Source: an uncultured Sphingomonadaceae bacterium
GTDB lineage: Bacteria; Pseudomonadota; Alphaproteobacteria; Sphingomonadales; Sphingomonadaceae
Direction of reading: 5' to 3'
NCBI GenBank assembly: GCA_947496865.1
Contig: CANMEE010000001.1
Span: 372,001 to 436,000 of the forward strand
Length of the DNA: 64,000 nt
This document shows positions 34,332 to 43,179 of this stretch, piece by piece (position 1 is the stretch's first letter; each line of letters starts with the position of its first letter). The notes under the pieces are model-generated. The model saw only the letters and a list, made by a program, of their open reading frames with translations. It ran no database searches and was not told where the DNA came from. Both the position numbers and the translations under genes were made by a program.

Positions 34332-35105
34332 ATGAGTATATTAGACAGTTTCAAACTGGAGGGCGACGTCGCGGTCGTGACAGGCGCAGGTAAAGGCATT
34401 GGTCGAGCGATTGCTTTGGGCTTGGCTGAAGCTGGCGCAGATGTGGCTCTGGCAGCCCGCACAGCCGGTGATCTGGAGGCTGTGGCCGAAGAAATTCGCG
34501 CGCTGGGCCGCCGCGCAATAACTGTCGCTACCGATGTGACCGATATGCCTGCGCTAGAAAACCTGGCACAGCGTGCTGTTGATGAACTGGGATCCCTGAC
34601 CATCTGGGTCAGCAATGCCGGTGGCCTGCCAGACGGTACGCCACGCTATCTTACAAAAACCTCCGAAGATAATTGGGACGCGCAAATTGATCTTAATCTC
34701 AAAAGCGTCTGGATGGGGGCGGTCGTCGCCGCCAAACATATGAAGGAAAATGGCGGGTCCATTATCAATACGTCTTCCCGCGCTTCCTTTGGCGGGCAAG
34801 TGAAAAATGGGCCCTATGGCGCATCAAAGGCGGCGGTAAACAGTCTCACCAGTACATTGTCCTTGGAGCTTGCGCCAAAAATCCGAGTCAATGCCGTGGC
34901 CCCGGGACCGATCCCGACTGAGAATTTTGACGAGTCCATGGGAATAAAATCCGATGAGGATCGCGCCAATCTGCTCAAGCATATCGGTGTTCCACTGGGG
35001 CGTTATGGCAAGGAAGAGGATATTGCCGCAGCAGTTGTCTATATGGCATCTCCTGCCGCCAGCTGGGTCACGGGCCAATGTCTCTTCGTAACTGGGGGCC
35101 GTTAG
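34332..35105 (+). CDS. SDR-family oxidoreductase, copy 1
   Basis: 257 aa, classical SDR. Cofactor motif VTGAGKGIG (17-25), VSNAGG in place of NNAG, catalytic Ser near NTSSRAS (148-150), and Tyr162/Lys166 in GPYGASKAA. Asp69 in ATDVTD contacts the adenine. The ending GQCLFVTGGR is typical of glucose-dehydrogenase-like or 3-oxoacyl-reductase-like members. It oxidises or reduces a hydroxy/keto pair. It follows the hydantoinase genes and may be translationally regulated by the hairpin over its ribosome site. Confidence 0.9.
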   Translation: MSILDSFKLEGDVAVVTGAGKGIGRAIALGLAEAGADVALAARTAGDLEAVAEEIRALGRRAITVATDVTDMPALENLAQRAVDELGSLTIWVSNAGGLPDGTPRYLTKTSEDNWDAQIDLNLKSVWMGAVVAAKHMKENGGSIINTSSRASFGGQVKNGPYGASKAAVNSLTSTLSLELAPKIRVNAVAPGPIPTENFDESMGIKSDEDRANLLKHIGVPLGRYGKEEDIAAAVVYMASPAASWVTGQCLFVTGGR

Positions 35106-35172
35106 AAAAGGAAAGATTGCGGGCCGCGTCCAAACTGGACTAGTATTTATGAAACAATAGATTGCGGCGCGG

Positions 35173-36135
35173 TTGAACAATATATTTCCCATATTCCGGT
35201 TTCTCAAAGACAAGTCCTCGGCAGGCCTTGGCTGCGCTCTGGTGACTTTGACGGCGGTGACAGGCGCCTCCACGCGCAATCCCGGTGCTCATATGGCAGT
35301 CGCGGCAGACGGCAGCTCAATCGGATCCTTTTCCGGCGGTTGCATTGAAACAGCGGTCATTGCCGAAGCCTTGGAATCTCTCTCTACAAATACCCCACGC
35401 GAAGTCCGTTTTGGCGCGGGTTCGAAATATTTCGACATTCGCTTGCCTTGTGGTGGCGGCATAGATTTATTTTTCAGTCCTTTGCGCAAGGCAGCGGTAG
35501 TAGACGAATTGTTTGACGCGGCTTCGGCAAGGCGGCCATTCACCATCTCAATGGATCGTGAAACCGGTAGCATTAGCAGCACCCCAGCCGAACAAGATCA
35601 GGCGGTCATCCGCGATAGATCAACGATTCGCGTCAACCACGTTCCAGCTGCCAAAATCGTCATTCTAGGTCATGGTGCGGTGGTAGAGAATCTCGCTAAT
35701 CTCACCACATCCTATGGCCTGGATTGCGAAATATTAACGCCGGATAAGGATATTGTAGCCCGGATCATCGAAGATGATCGTGTGGCCCATCGGCTTAAAA
35801 CACCAGCGGCCACCGATCTCTATCAAGCCGATCCGTGGACCGCCTGTGTCTTTTATTTTCATGATCATGACTGGGAGGCGGAATTGATGAAACAGGCGCT
35901 CGCCTCACCCGCCTTTTATATCGGCGCGATGGGTAGTTTCAAAACCCATGACACCCGCAAAGCATTGCTGAATGATATTGGTGTTAGCGACGATGCAATT
36001 CAGCGCATAAAAGCGCCCATCGGGATCATCCCGTCGACGCGTGATCCGGCAACATTGGCACTGTCCACCCTGACCGAGATTATCGAAACCTATCACAGCC
36101 ATTTCAGCCGCACCCATGGCACCATAGCTTTATAG
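35173..36135 (+). CDS. XdhC-family molybdenum-cofactor maturation protein
   Basis: About 320 aa from TTG 35173; no upstream ATG is available, and the protein starts where XdhC proteins do. N-terminal XdhC_CoxI domain with GCALVTLTAVTGASTRNPGAHMAVAADGSSIGSFSGGCIE; C-terminal Rossmann domain (AAKIVILGHGAVVENLANL) and the closing KTHDTRKALLNDIGV and IKAPIGI segments. XdhC sulfurates and inserts the Mo cofactor into xanthine-dehydrogenase-type hydroxylases. The only such enzyme in the window is 14 kb away (49.5-52.2 kb). Its 3' end overlaps that of the convergent SDR gene by six bases. Confidence 0.88.
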   Translation: MNNIFPIFRFLKDKSSAGLGCALVTLTAVTGASTRNPGAHMAVAADGSSIGSFSGGCIETAVIAEALESLSTNTPREVRFGAGSKYFDIRLPCGGGIDLFFSPLRKAAVVDELFDAASARRPFTISMDRETGSISSTPAEQDQAVIRDRSTIRVNHVPAAKIVILGHGAVVENLANLTTSYGLDCEILTPDKDIVARIIEDDRVAHRLKTPAATDLYQADPWTACVFYFHDHDWEAELMKQALASPAFYIGAMGSFKTHDTRKALLNDIGVSDDAIQRIKAPIGIIPSTRDPATLALSTLTEIIETYHSHFSRTHGTIAL

Positions 36136-36900
36136 GCACTGACCGTCATCGACGACGATATCGGAGCCCGTCATGGATTGCGAAGCATCTGAAGAAAGAT
36201 AGAGCATCATCGCATCAAGTGACGCCATGTCCTGCAAACGCCGCCGATGAAAGCTCGCAATCTGGTTCTTGCCGCCATCGGTCTGATACCAGTCGCCCTG
36301 AATTTCCGTAGCGATATATCCGGGATGGATGGTGTTGACGTTCACGCCCTGCCGCACCCATTCGCGCGCCAGATTGCGACCTAGATGGGTGACGGCAGCC
36401 TTGCTTGCAGCATAGGCGCTATCGCCCTCCCCCGTCAGCCGGGACGTAATTGATCCAATGATCGTGATCCGCCCATTTTCCTTAGCCCGACTATCCCCAG
36501 CGATCAGACGTTTCGCCCCTTCGCGGGCGACCAGATACACGCCGACAAAATTGGTGCCGATCAAAGTCTGCAAACCCTCCAAAGGCACATCGGTCGAGCG
36601 CCCTGCCGCGCTCACGCCAGCATTGGCAACGATGGAATCAACCACGCCAAATTTGGCTTCAGCGGCATCATAGGCCGCAATGACCGATGCTTCGTCCGAG
36701 ACGTCGAGCGGCACTGCCAACGCATGCCCCCCCGCTGCAATAATTTTCTCCGCCACTTCCGCCGTGCGATCCGTGCGCCGCGCGCCTAGCACAACATTAG
36801 CCCCGGCCGCCGCAAATAGCTCAGCGAAATGCGCGCCAAGGCCCGATGATGCGCCTGCGATCAGAGCGGTCCGACCAGCAAGTGAAAAGGGAATGCTCAT
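36130..36900 (-). CDS. SDR-family oxidoreductase, copy 2
   Basis: 256 aa, classical SDR: IAGASSGLG, VANAGV, catalytic Ser150 in TIIGSITS, Tyr163/Lys167 in SAYAASKAA, and a C-terminal MTGSDIVVDDGQCL. AGAGGA lies upstream of ATG 36900. It stands alone on the minus strand between two plus-strand genes. The substrate is a hydroxy/keto pair not determinable from sequence. Confidence 0.9.
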   Translation of the reverse strand: MSIPFSLAGRTALIAGASSGLGAHFAELFAAAGANVVLGARRTDRTAEVAEKIIAAGGHALAVPLDVSDEASVIAAYDAAEAKFGVVDSIVANAGVSAAGRSTDVPLEGLQTLIGTNFVGVYLVAREGAKRLIAGDSRAKENGRITIIGSITSRLTGEGDSAYAASKAAVTHLGRNLAREWVRQGVNVNTIHPGYIATEIQGDWYQTDGGKNQIASFHRRRLQDMASLDAMMLYLSSDASQSMTGSDIVVDDGQCL

Positions 36901-37024
36901 ATTTTATCCTCTGGATTATGCGTTATCACAATCGGCTCTAGACCATCGCGTTCCGCTCAGCCAATATCGCTTTGCATAGGGACCAAAAGAATAAGCAGGT
37001 CCACAGAAGAGGAGTAGGATAGAT

Positions 37025-37765
37025 ATGATCGACGCGTCCCTGAACTATGAAGGCAAGACAGTGTCTGTCATTGGTGGCTCCAGCGGGATAGGCAATGCGA
37101 CCGCGCAAGCCTTTCGCGGATGTGGCGCCATGGTTCATGTCACTGGCACGCGCGCCAGCGCTGACGATTATTCCAAAGATGAAGGCTCCGATCTCGAAGG
37201 GCTGCACTATGCGCAGGTGGATGCCGCTGATGATGGTGCGATTGCCGCCTATCGACAGACATTTGATCGTCTGGATGTGCTGATCTGTTCACAAGGCATG
37301 GTGCTGTACAAGCGCGCGGAATTTGAACCGGAAAATTTTGCAAAAGTGATTCAAGTCAATCTCAACAGCCTGATGACCTTTGCCGGGCAATTTCATGATC
37401 TTTTGAAAGATGCGCAAGGTTCGCTAATCATTGTCAGCTCCACCGCCGCCTTTCATGCGACTGTCGGCAACCCGGCCTATAATGCTTCAAAAACTGGAGC
37501 GATGGGATTGACGCGCACCTTGGGCAAAGCGTGGGCCCCCGATGGTATCCGCGTCAACGGGATCGCACCCGGGCTTATCGCAACCAAGATGACCGCTGTG
37601 ACAACGGAAAATCCCAAACGACGGGAAGCGACCATCCGCAATATTCCGGTAGGCCGCATTGGTGATCCCGATGATATGGCCGGGATATCGCTTTTTCTGG
37701 CGTCCCCATTGGCGCGCTATGTTGTGGGACAGACGCTTATCGCGGACGGCGGTTTATTGCTGTGA
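37025..37765 (+). CDS. SDR-family oxidoreductase, copy 3
   Basis: 246 aa. Cofactor motif VIGGSSGIGNA and Tyr152/Lys156 in PAYNASKTG, with Ser138 or 139 in IIVSSTAAF. The usual NNAG motif is replaced by LICSQGM, an atypical form. AGAGGAGTAGG precedes the ATG. The stop overlaps the next gene's GTG start as GTGA, so the two are coupled. Not a close duplicate of the other two SDRs. Confidence 0.88.
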   Translation: MIDASLNYEGKTVSVIGGSSGIGNATAQAFRGCGAMVHVTGTRASADDYSKDEGSDLEGLHYAQVDAADDGAIAAYRQTFDRLDVLICSQGMVLYKRAEFEPENFAKVIQVNLNSLMTFAGQFHDLLKDAQGSLIIVSSTAAFHATVGNPAYNASKTGAMGLTRTLGKAWAPDGIRVNGIAPGLIATKMTAVTTENPKRREATIRNIPVGRIGDPDDMAGISLFLASPLARYVVGQTLIADGGLLL

Positions 37766-38313
37766 CGACATGGCGGAAAACCTTACCTGTTCCCGCAGCT
37801 ATTCTATCGCTGCTAGTCGGCACGCCTGTGCACGCGGCCAATGATGAGGGTTACCGCTACAGCCAATATAGCGCGTCGACAGATTGCGGAGACCGCAAAC
37901 CACTGACGGAAAAAGAGCAAATGGGCTTATCACGGACTGGTGATATATTTCGTATCCTCACGATGACCGGGACAGAAGCCAAAAAGAATGAAACTGCTCA
38001 CTGGATGGTTTTGGCCATGGACGACACGCCTTTGAACAAAGCTATGGATTTCCCAGCAGAGCGATGCGCGAGCAGTGCGGTGCTGCAAATGTCCAATGGC
38101 AAAGAATATCGCGGCTTGGTGGAGTTTATAGACACATCCGGTGAAACCGAACATCGGGGTCGCTCTTATCGCGTGCTATTTGAACCAGGCAGCCCCATTC
38201 CCGAGCTGCGCTATGATTATGGCGGCTATCGGATTGACGGGCATCTCAGCTACCCTGAACATGGCGACAAACCCCGGCCCTTTGCCGGTTGGTGGATCAT
38301 GGTCGAACAGTAA
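37762..38313 (+). CDS. Exported protein of unknown function
   Basis: 183 aa from GTG 37762, overlapping the SDR stop by four bases. The N-terminus TTWRKTLPVPAAILSLLVGTPVHAANDEG is a Sec signal peptide with cleavage near AHA/A. The mature part has two cysteines about 60 residues apart (TDCGDRK, ERCASS) that could form a disulfide, and no family I recognise. Its last base abuts the stop of the convergent transporter gene. Periplasmic location is the only firm inference. Confidence 0.65.
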   Translation: MTTWRKTLPVPAAILSLLVGTPVHAANDEGYRYSQYSASTDCGDRKPLTEKEQMGLSRTGDIFRILTMTGTEAKKNETAHWMVLAMDDTPLNKAMDFPAERCASSAVLQMSNGKEYRGLVEFIDTSGETEHRGRSYRVLFEPGSPIPELRYDYGGYRIDGHLSYPEHGDKPRPFAGWWIMVEQ

Positions 38314-39609
38314 TCAAGCCGGTTGTTGCAACGGTGTGCTTGAAACGGCTTTAGAGGCATAGAGATAAGCGCATATCGCTAAGCTGAGGCTCAATATCGT
38401 AATACCGATAACGGCATAGTTAAGCGACATCGTCCCATAGTCTGGCGCGAGCTGGTCGCTGATTGCTCCCGCAACGGCAGGACCAATAAAATAGCCAAGG
38501 AAGGTCGCCGAAAGGCTGGCAATGGACGAGGCGGTTCCTCTTTCGGTTGGTGATACCGAGGATTGCATCATCGCGATGGCAGGGCCCTGGGTCGAGGAAT
38601 GCACACCATAGCCAATGGCATAGAGCACAAGCGCCAGCACCAGATTGTCGGTCAACAGGCACAGGCACAGAAGCGGCAGCGACAGCAAAACGGCAATGGC
38701 GCTATACCAGGCCCGCCATTTCGGATTTTTCAGAGCAAGGCGATCGGTAACATAGCCGCCAATAATCATGCCGGGCACGCCGCCTGCAATCCAGACGATG
38801 CCCAAATAGATCCCGACTTGTGACACCGGAATTTCAAAATTGCGAATAAGGATCGGTGCCAGCCAGATTGCAAAAGCGTAAGAAGCGGTCACCGCCAGAG
38901 CATTGGCCAAAGCCACGCGAATGAACGTCCGGTTTTTCCACAGCGAGGCCATGGTTGTGGCAAATGGCTCTTGCGTTTCTGCTTTTGTTTTGTCTGCACC
39001 GGCCTTTGCAAACTGGCTGCGATCAGGTTCACGGACCGTGAGGTAGATCAGTACCCCTAGCAGCACACCCGGCAGTCCGAGAATGATGAACGTCCACCGC
39101 CAGCCATAGGCTTCGGCCAAAAGGCCACCTGCAACAAAGCCGACCACCGGACCAAGCACTGCGCCGATGGAGAAAATCCCCATCGCACGAGAAAGTTCAT
39201 GCGATTCAAAATAGTTGGTGAGAATAGAAATTGCTGGCGGATTGCCGCCTGCTTCCCCGACCCCCACGCCCAATCGCGCCAAAAACAATGTCCAAAACCC
39301 CGTCGCAACGCCGCATAATGCAGTCATCAGACTCCACATGCTAACCGCGATGGCGACCATCTTTTTGCGATTGGTGCGGTCTGCCAGTCGGCCCGCTGGT
39401 ATCCCCAACACCACATAAAATATCGTGAAAGCCGTTCCGGCTAACAAGCCAATTTGGGTGTCAGTCAGGACAAAATCGGCTTTGATATCCTCGATCAGGA
39501 TCGACATCACCATGCGGTCGGTGATGTTGAACATATAGGTCAACATCATCACGAACAAAATGTAATAGCGATACATGTTGCCCGGCGCTGCGGCAGACTG
39601 CTGAACCAT
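38314..39609 (-). CDS. MFS transporter, spinster-like branch
   Basis: 431 aa from ATG 39609, chosen because GAGAGG lies six bases upstream (39615 is an alternative ATG). Twelve hydrophobic helices are expected; the signature loops GIPAGRLADRTNRKK after helix 2 and ARLGVGVGEAGGNPPAISIL after helix 4 are typical of the proteobacterial spinster-like/CynX group often found next to catabolic clusters. It probably exchanges an organic acid or aromatic compound at the inner membrane. Convergent with the exported-protein gene, with no space between stops. Confidence 0.9.
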   Translation of the reverse strand: MVQQSAAAPGNMYRYYILFVMMLTYMFNITDRMVMSILIEDIKADFVLTDTQIGLLAGTAFTIFYVVLGIPAGRLADRTNRKKMVAIAVSMWSLMTALCGVATGFWTLFLARLGVGVGEAGGNPPAISILTNYFESHELSRAMGIFSIGAVLGPVVGFVAGGLLAEAYGWRWTFIILGLPGVLLGVLIYLTVREPDRSQFAKAGADKTKAETQEPFATTMASLWKNRTFIRVALANALAVTASYAFAIWLAPILIRNFEIPVSQVGIYLGIVWIAGGVPGMIIGGYVTDRLALKNPKWRAWYSAIAVLLSLPLLCLCLLTDNLVLALVLYAIGYGVHSSTQGPAIAMMQSSVSPTERGTASSIASLSATFLGYFIGPAVAGAISDQLAPDYGTMSLNYAVIGITILSLSLAICAYLYASKAVSSTPLQQPA

Positions 39610-39647
39610 CCTCATCCTCTCCCAAAGAAGATCAAGGGATAACGTGA

Positions 39648-39684
39648 AAAAGGGGGCGCAGCCAGCCTGACCGCACCCCCTTTT
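39648..39684 (-). terminator. Rho-independent terminator of the acyl-CoA dehydrogenase operon
   Basis: On the minus strand AAAAGGGGGTGCG pairs with the GCGCCCCCTTTTT arm; the stem holds nine plus two pairs around one mismatch and ends in a run of T. It lies about 60 bp after the stop of the acyl-CoA dehydrogenase gene at 39708 and before the MFS gene on the same strand, so the two are separate transcripts. Confidence 0.82.
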
Positions 39685-39707
39685 GTGATAGGGTTAAAAA
39701 ACCAACC

Positions 39708-40847
39708 TTATGCCGCAGCCGTCAGTCTAATATGGCGCCGCATATGATGATCGACGCTACCAAATTCGCTTTCGATAATGGAGAGCCGCTTGAAATAGCT
39801 GCCAACCGCCGTTTCATCGGTGACGCCCATGCCGCCATGGGTCTGAACCGCTGACTGACCGACAAAGCGAGCCGATTGACCGACACGAACTTTCGCAGAA
39901 GAAACCGCATGTTTGCGGGCTGCGGCATCTTCGTCGAGCTTGATCGTTGCGAGATAGGACATGGAGATGGACTGCTCATATTCCATGAACATATCGACCA
40001 TACGATGTTGCAATACTTGGAAACTGCTGATCGGTACACCAAATTGCTTGCGCTGCTTGGCATATTCGAGTGTCATTGCATGCGTAACCTGCATCGCGCC
40101 GGTTGCTTCTGCGCAAACGGCTGCCGTGGCTTCATCAACCACGGTCTCGATCAATGGCAAGCCGCCATCCAATTCACCAACCAATGCGTCAGCAGACACG
40201 GAAACATTCTCAAAATAGACCTCCGAGGCACGGCGCCCGTCGACGGTCGCATAGTCACGCAGACTGACGCCTGCCGCATCCTTGGCAACAATAAACACAG
40301 ACACACCGCCTGCATCCGTCTGTCCGCCAGAGGTCCGGGCTGTCACGACGAAATGGCTCGCCCAAGGCGCACCGATCACGACGGCTTTCTGGCCGTTCAA
40401 TGAAAAGCCTTCACCGTCTTTCTTTGCAGTGGTTGTCAGGTTCCCCAGATCATAGCGGCCCTGTGGCTCGGCATAAGCAAACGCAAAAACCTTCTCACCG
40501 GCGATAATTGCGCTGAGATATTCTTCCTTCTGCGCTGCGGTTCCAGCATGTTTCAGGAAGCCACCGGCACAAACAACGCTTGGAATAAATGGCTCAACCA
40601 CAAGGCCCTTACCAAATTCTTCCATAATCAGCATGGTTTCAATCGCGCCGCCGCCAAAGCCACCATCTTCTTCAGAAAAAGGCGCGGCCAGCATGCCCAG
40701 TTCCGCCAATTGTGCCCAAAATTCGGGGCTCCAACCAGCATCACTGGCAATTATACCGCGCCGCGTGTCCCAGTCATATTGTTCCCGAACGAGCCGTGAA
40801 ATACCGTCACGAACCATATTTTGTTCGTCAGAAAAATTGAAATCCAT
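39708..40847 (-). CDS. Acyl-CoA dehydrogenase, subunit-like copy 1
   Basis: 379 aa. N-terminal helical domain (DFNFSDEQNMVRDGISRLVREQYDW), beta domain with FAYAEPQGRYDLGNL and LNGQKAVVIGAPWASHFVV, and a C-terminal helical domain with EYAKQRKQFGVPISSFQVLQH and HGGMGVTDETAVGSYFKRL. FAD-binding RKQFG and QTHGGMG motifs are intact. A Glu in DEATAAV aligns with the alternative catalytic position. It follows another acyl-CoA dehydrogenase gene after 32 bp, the arrangement of alpha2-beta2 enzymes that act on bulky acyl-CoA side chains. Followed by a terminator. Confidence 0.9.
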   Translation of the reverse strand: MDFNFSDEQNMVRDGISRLVREQYDWDTRRGIIASDAGWSPEFWAQLAELGMLAAPFSEEDGGFGGGAIETMLIMEEFGKGLVVEPFIPSVVCAGGFLKHAGTAAQKEEYLSAIIAGEKVFAFAYAEPQGRYDLGNLTTTAKKDGEGFSLNGQKAVVIGAPWASHFVVTARTSGGQTDAGGVSVFIVAKDAAGVSLRDYATVDGRRASEVYFENVSVSADALVGELDGGLPLIETVVDEATAAVCAEATGAMQVTHAMTLEYAKQRKQFGVPISSFQVLQHRMVDMFMEYEQSISMSYLATIKLDEDAAARKHAVSSAKVRVGQSARFVGQSAVQTHGGMGVTDETAVGSYFKRLSIIESEFGSVDHHMRRHIRLTAAA

Positions 40848-40879
40848 AGTTTCGCTTTCTTATTATTTTGCGGTTGGAT

Positions 40880-42076
40880 CTAGAGTCCGAGAACCATTTT
40901 GGTGATGATGTTACGCTGAATCTCATTCGACCCGCCGTAAATTGATGTCTTGCGCATATTGAAGTAAGTCGGCGCTGCGCTGTGCGCATAATCCGGACCA
41001 ATCGGGAAATCGTTCGATCCATCAGCCGGGAAGCTGCGGAAATCGGGCGTGCCGTAATAGCCAACCGCTTCCAGCGTCAATTCGGTTAGACGCTGCTGAA
41101 TTTCTGTGCCTTTCACTTTCAACAGTGAGCTTTCAGGGCCCGGGCCTTTACCGGCCTGTTCGCCAGCCAACGTCCGCAGCTCGGTAATTTCCAATGCTGC
41201 AAGATCAATTTCCAGCTGGCTGATCTTGGTAGCAAAACCCATGTCTTGAATCAGTGGCTCGCCGTCGAGCATCTCATGCTTGGCAATATCTTTCAGCTGC
41301 TCAACACCACGTTTGGAACGCGCTACACCAGCAATGCCGGAGCGTTCATGCGCGAGCAGGAATTTTGCATAGGTCCAGCCCTTATTCTCTTCACCAATAA
41401 GGTTTTCAGCTGGTACGCGCACATCAGTGAGCCAGACTTCGTTCACTTCATAGCCGCCGTCGATCAACTTGATCGGGCGCACTTCAATGCCGGGAGTTTT
41501 CATATCAACAAGGATAAAGCTGATGCCTTGTTGCGGCTTGGGCGCATCGGGGTCGGTACGGCACAGGAAGAAACCCCAATCGGCATGCTGTGCCAATGTC
41601 GTCCAGGTTTTCTGGCCATTGAGGATGTAATCGTCCCCATCGCGTACAGCGGTGGTCTTCAATGATGCGAGATCCGAACCGGCGCCGGGCTCGGAATAGC
41701 CCTGACACCACCAAACTTCACCGCTACGAATGCCCGGCAGGTGCTTTGCTTTCTGCTCTTCATTGCCAAACGTGTAGATAACAGGGGCAACCATAGCGAC
41801 ACCAAAAGGCAATGGCATTACTGCATTGACCCGTGCGTTTTCTTCTGACCAGATATAACGTTGAGTGGGGGTCCAGCCGGTTCCGCCATATTGTTCCGGC
41901 CATGCCGGGACAGACCAGCCTTTTTTGCCGAGAATTTTATGCCAAGCGGTCATATCTTCAGGGCTCATATCATCCTGCACTGCCGCGCGCTCTATATTCT
42001 GAGGGTAATTATTCTCGATAAAGCTGCGCACTTCGTCGCGAAATGCATTTTCCTCTGCTGTGAATTCCAAGTTCAT
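40880..42076 (-). CDS. Acyl-CoA dehydrogenase, subunit-like copy 2
   Basis: 398 aa from ATG 42076 (NLEFTAEENAFRDEV start). Middle domain: CQGYSEPGAGSDLASLKTTAVRDGDDYILNGQKTWTT. The C-terminal segment reads IYGGSNEIQRNII: the Glu that is catalytic in medium-chain enzymes (YEG) is Gly here. A Glu in LLAHERSG sits at the isovaleryl-CoA-dehydrogenase-type position. This is common in heterotetrameric dehydrogenases of side-chain degradation. It probably pairs with the downstream copy. A perfect inverted repeat (42098-42119) lies just upstream. Confidence 0.9.
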   Translation of the reverse strand: MNLEFTAEENAFRDEVRSFIENNYPQNIERAAVQDDMSPEDMTAWHKILGKKGWSVPAWPEQYGGTGWTPTQRYIWSEENARVNAVMPLPFGVAMVAPVIYTFGNEEQKAKHLPGIRSGEVWWCQGYSEPGAGSDLASLKTTAVRDGDDYILNGQKTWTTLAQHADWGFFLCRTDPDAPKPQQGISFILVDMKTPGIEVRPIKLIDGGYEVNEVWLTDVRVPAENLIGEENKGWTYAKFLLAHERSGIAGVARSKRGVEQLKDIAKHEMLDGEPLIQDMGFATKISQLEIDLAALEITELRTLAGEQAGKGPGPESSLLKVKGTEIQQRLTELTLEAVGYYGTPDFRSFPADGSNDFPIGPDYAHSAAPTYFNMRKTSIYGGSNEIQRNIITKMVLGL

Positions 42077-42097
42077 GACCGATTCTCCAATGATGAA

Positions 42098-42119
42098 TTT
42101 GGCGTCAACATACGCCAAA
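42098..42119. promoter_or_regulatory. Inverted repeat upstream of the acyl-CoA dehydrogenase operon
   Basis: TTTGGCGT (42098-42105), CAACAT, ACGCCAAA (42112-42119): a perfect eight-base inverted repeat 22 bp before the ATG at 42076. Spacing and position fit an operator, for example for a TetR-type regulator, but it could be a 5'-UTR hairpin. The rest of the 152-bp gap (up to 42228) shows only a short CCGTAG/CTACGG repeat at 42148-42168. Confidence 0.5.
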
Positions 42120-42228
42120 AACCCCAGAAAACAAGCTGATCGAAAGACCGTAGAAGGTGACGCTACGGCAAGCGGGACTCCCGTCAGGATTCTTTCTGCA
42201 AAATCCCAAACCTGATTTAATCGACTCC

Positions 42229-43179
42229 TTAAATATCGGCGGAATATTTATCCTTGCGGCGCTTTCCGAAACGCATGCCGCTTTCCAATTTGGCCCGCAG
42301 CGCGGTGTAATAAGCCTCCAAGAATATCCGCTCATCACCGCTACCCGGCTCCCATCCGATTTTGGCACAAATGGAATTGGTCACTGTTTCCAGCGCTTCG
42401 TCCGTTCCGGTCCTGAGCACACTTTCCAGTGTTTGTAATTCAAACTCTCCGTAGACAGACAAATCACTATCCGAGAATTCATAACGGCTCGTCGCCTGTC
42501 CAGCGGCCGGATTGGTGCTGGCCTCGGCCGACGGTGCCACAACACCATCAAGATTGCGCTTCACATTCTGGATCACCCAAGTTCCAGCGATCAAATCACC
42601 GCAACGCAGCCGGTCTTTGTTAAACAGCGGAAAGAGCAGGAACATCAATACCCAAAGGAAGCCCGCCCACGCGGTAAAATCGGTCATAGTGCCCTCCGCT
42701 TCTCCCGAGGTGATAAAAACCAAGGGTAGAAACAGCTCGATATCACGGATGATATTGCGCGCGATCACCGCTTCTGCTGTCAAACGCCCGCCATCACGCG
42801 CAGCCACCCGGATACCAACAGCACGTTTGCCCCATGTCGCCGCCCTTTCACCCAATTCGAAATAGAGGAAATAGGCATTGCGAAATAGAAAAACTGCGAT
42901 AATCCAAAAAACCGCGACCACGCTTAACGGACCGCTTTCTTCCAAACTTGTGTCGCCGCCAAAAGCAGCCTCAAAGCCCCACAGGACAAGCAGGCCAAAC
43001 AAAGTCACACCGAGGATCAAGCCCAATATGATAAGAATATCGAGCGTCAACGCGCCGGCGCGTGCGCCAGCGGTTGCGACCGTCACGTTGAGCGGAACGC
43101 CCTCGGGCGAGACCATGATCCGGTCCAGTTTCGGATTGGCGGATCGTCTGATCCAGGGATCAGTTGCCGTGCTGCTCAT
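42229..43179 (-). CDS. RDD-family membrane protein
   Basis: 316 aa. The RDD domain starts after about 45 residues: GARAGALTLDILIILGLILGVTLFG, a second span VAVFWIIAVFLFRNAYFLYFELGERAATWGKRAVGIRV (the typical family segment), then FTAWAGFLWVLMFLLFPLFNKDRLRCGDLIAGTWVI. The C-terminal 120 residues are a soluble charged tail. The start overlaps the SpoIIM gene by four bases. Last gene of the MoxR operon. RDD proteins are small transport-like or membrane-scaffold proteins. Confidence 0.88.
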   Translation of the reverse strand: MSSTATDPWIRRSANPKLDRIMVSPEGVPLNVTVATAGARAGALTLDILIILGLILGVTLFGLLVLWGFEAAFGGDTSLEESGPLSVVAVFWIIAVFLFRNAYFLYFELGERAATWGKRAVGIRVAARDGGRLTAEAVIARNIIRDIELFLPLVFITSGEAEGTMTDFTAWAGFLWVLMFLLFPLFNKDRLRCGDLIAGTWVIQNVKRNLDGVVAPSAEASTNPAAGQATSRYEFSDSDLSVYGEFELQTLESVLRTGTDEALETVTNSICAKIGWEPGSGDERIFLEAYYTALRAKLESGMRFGKRRKDKYSADI

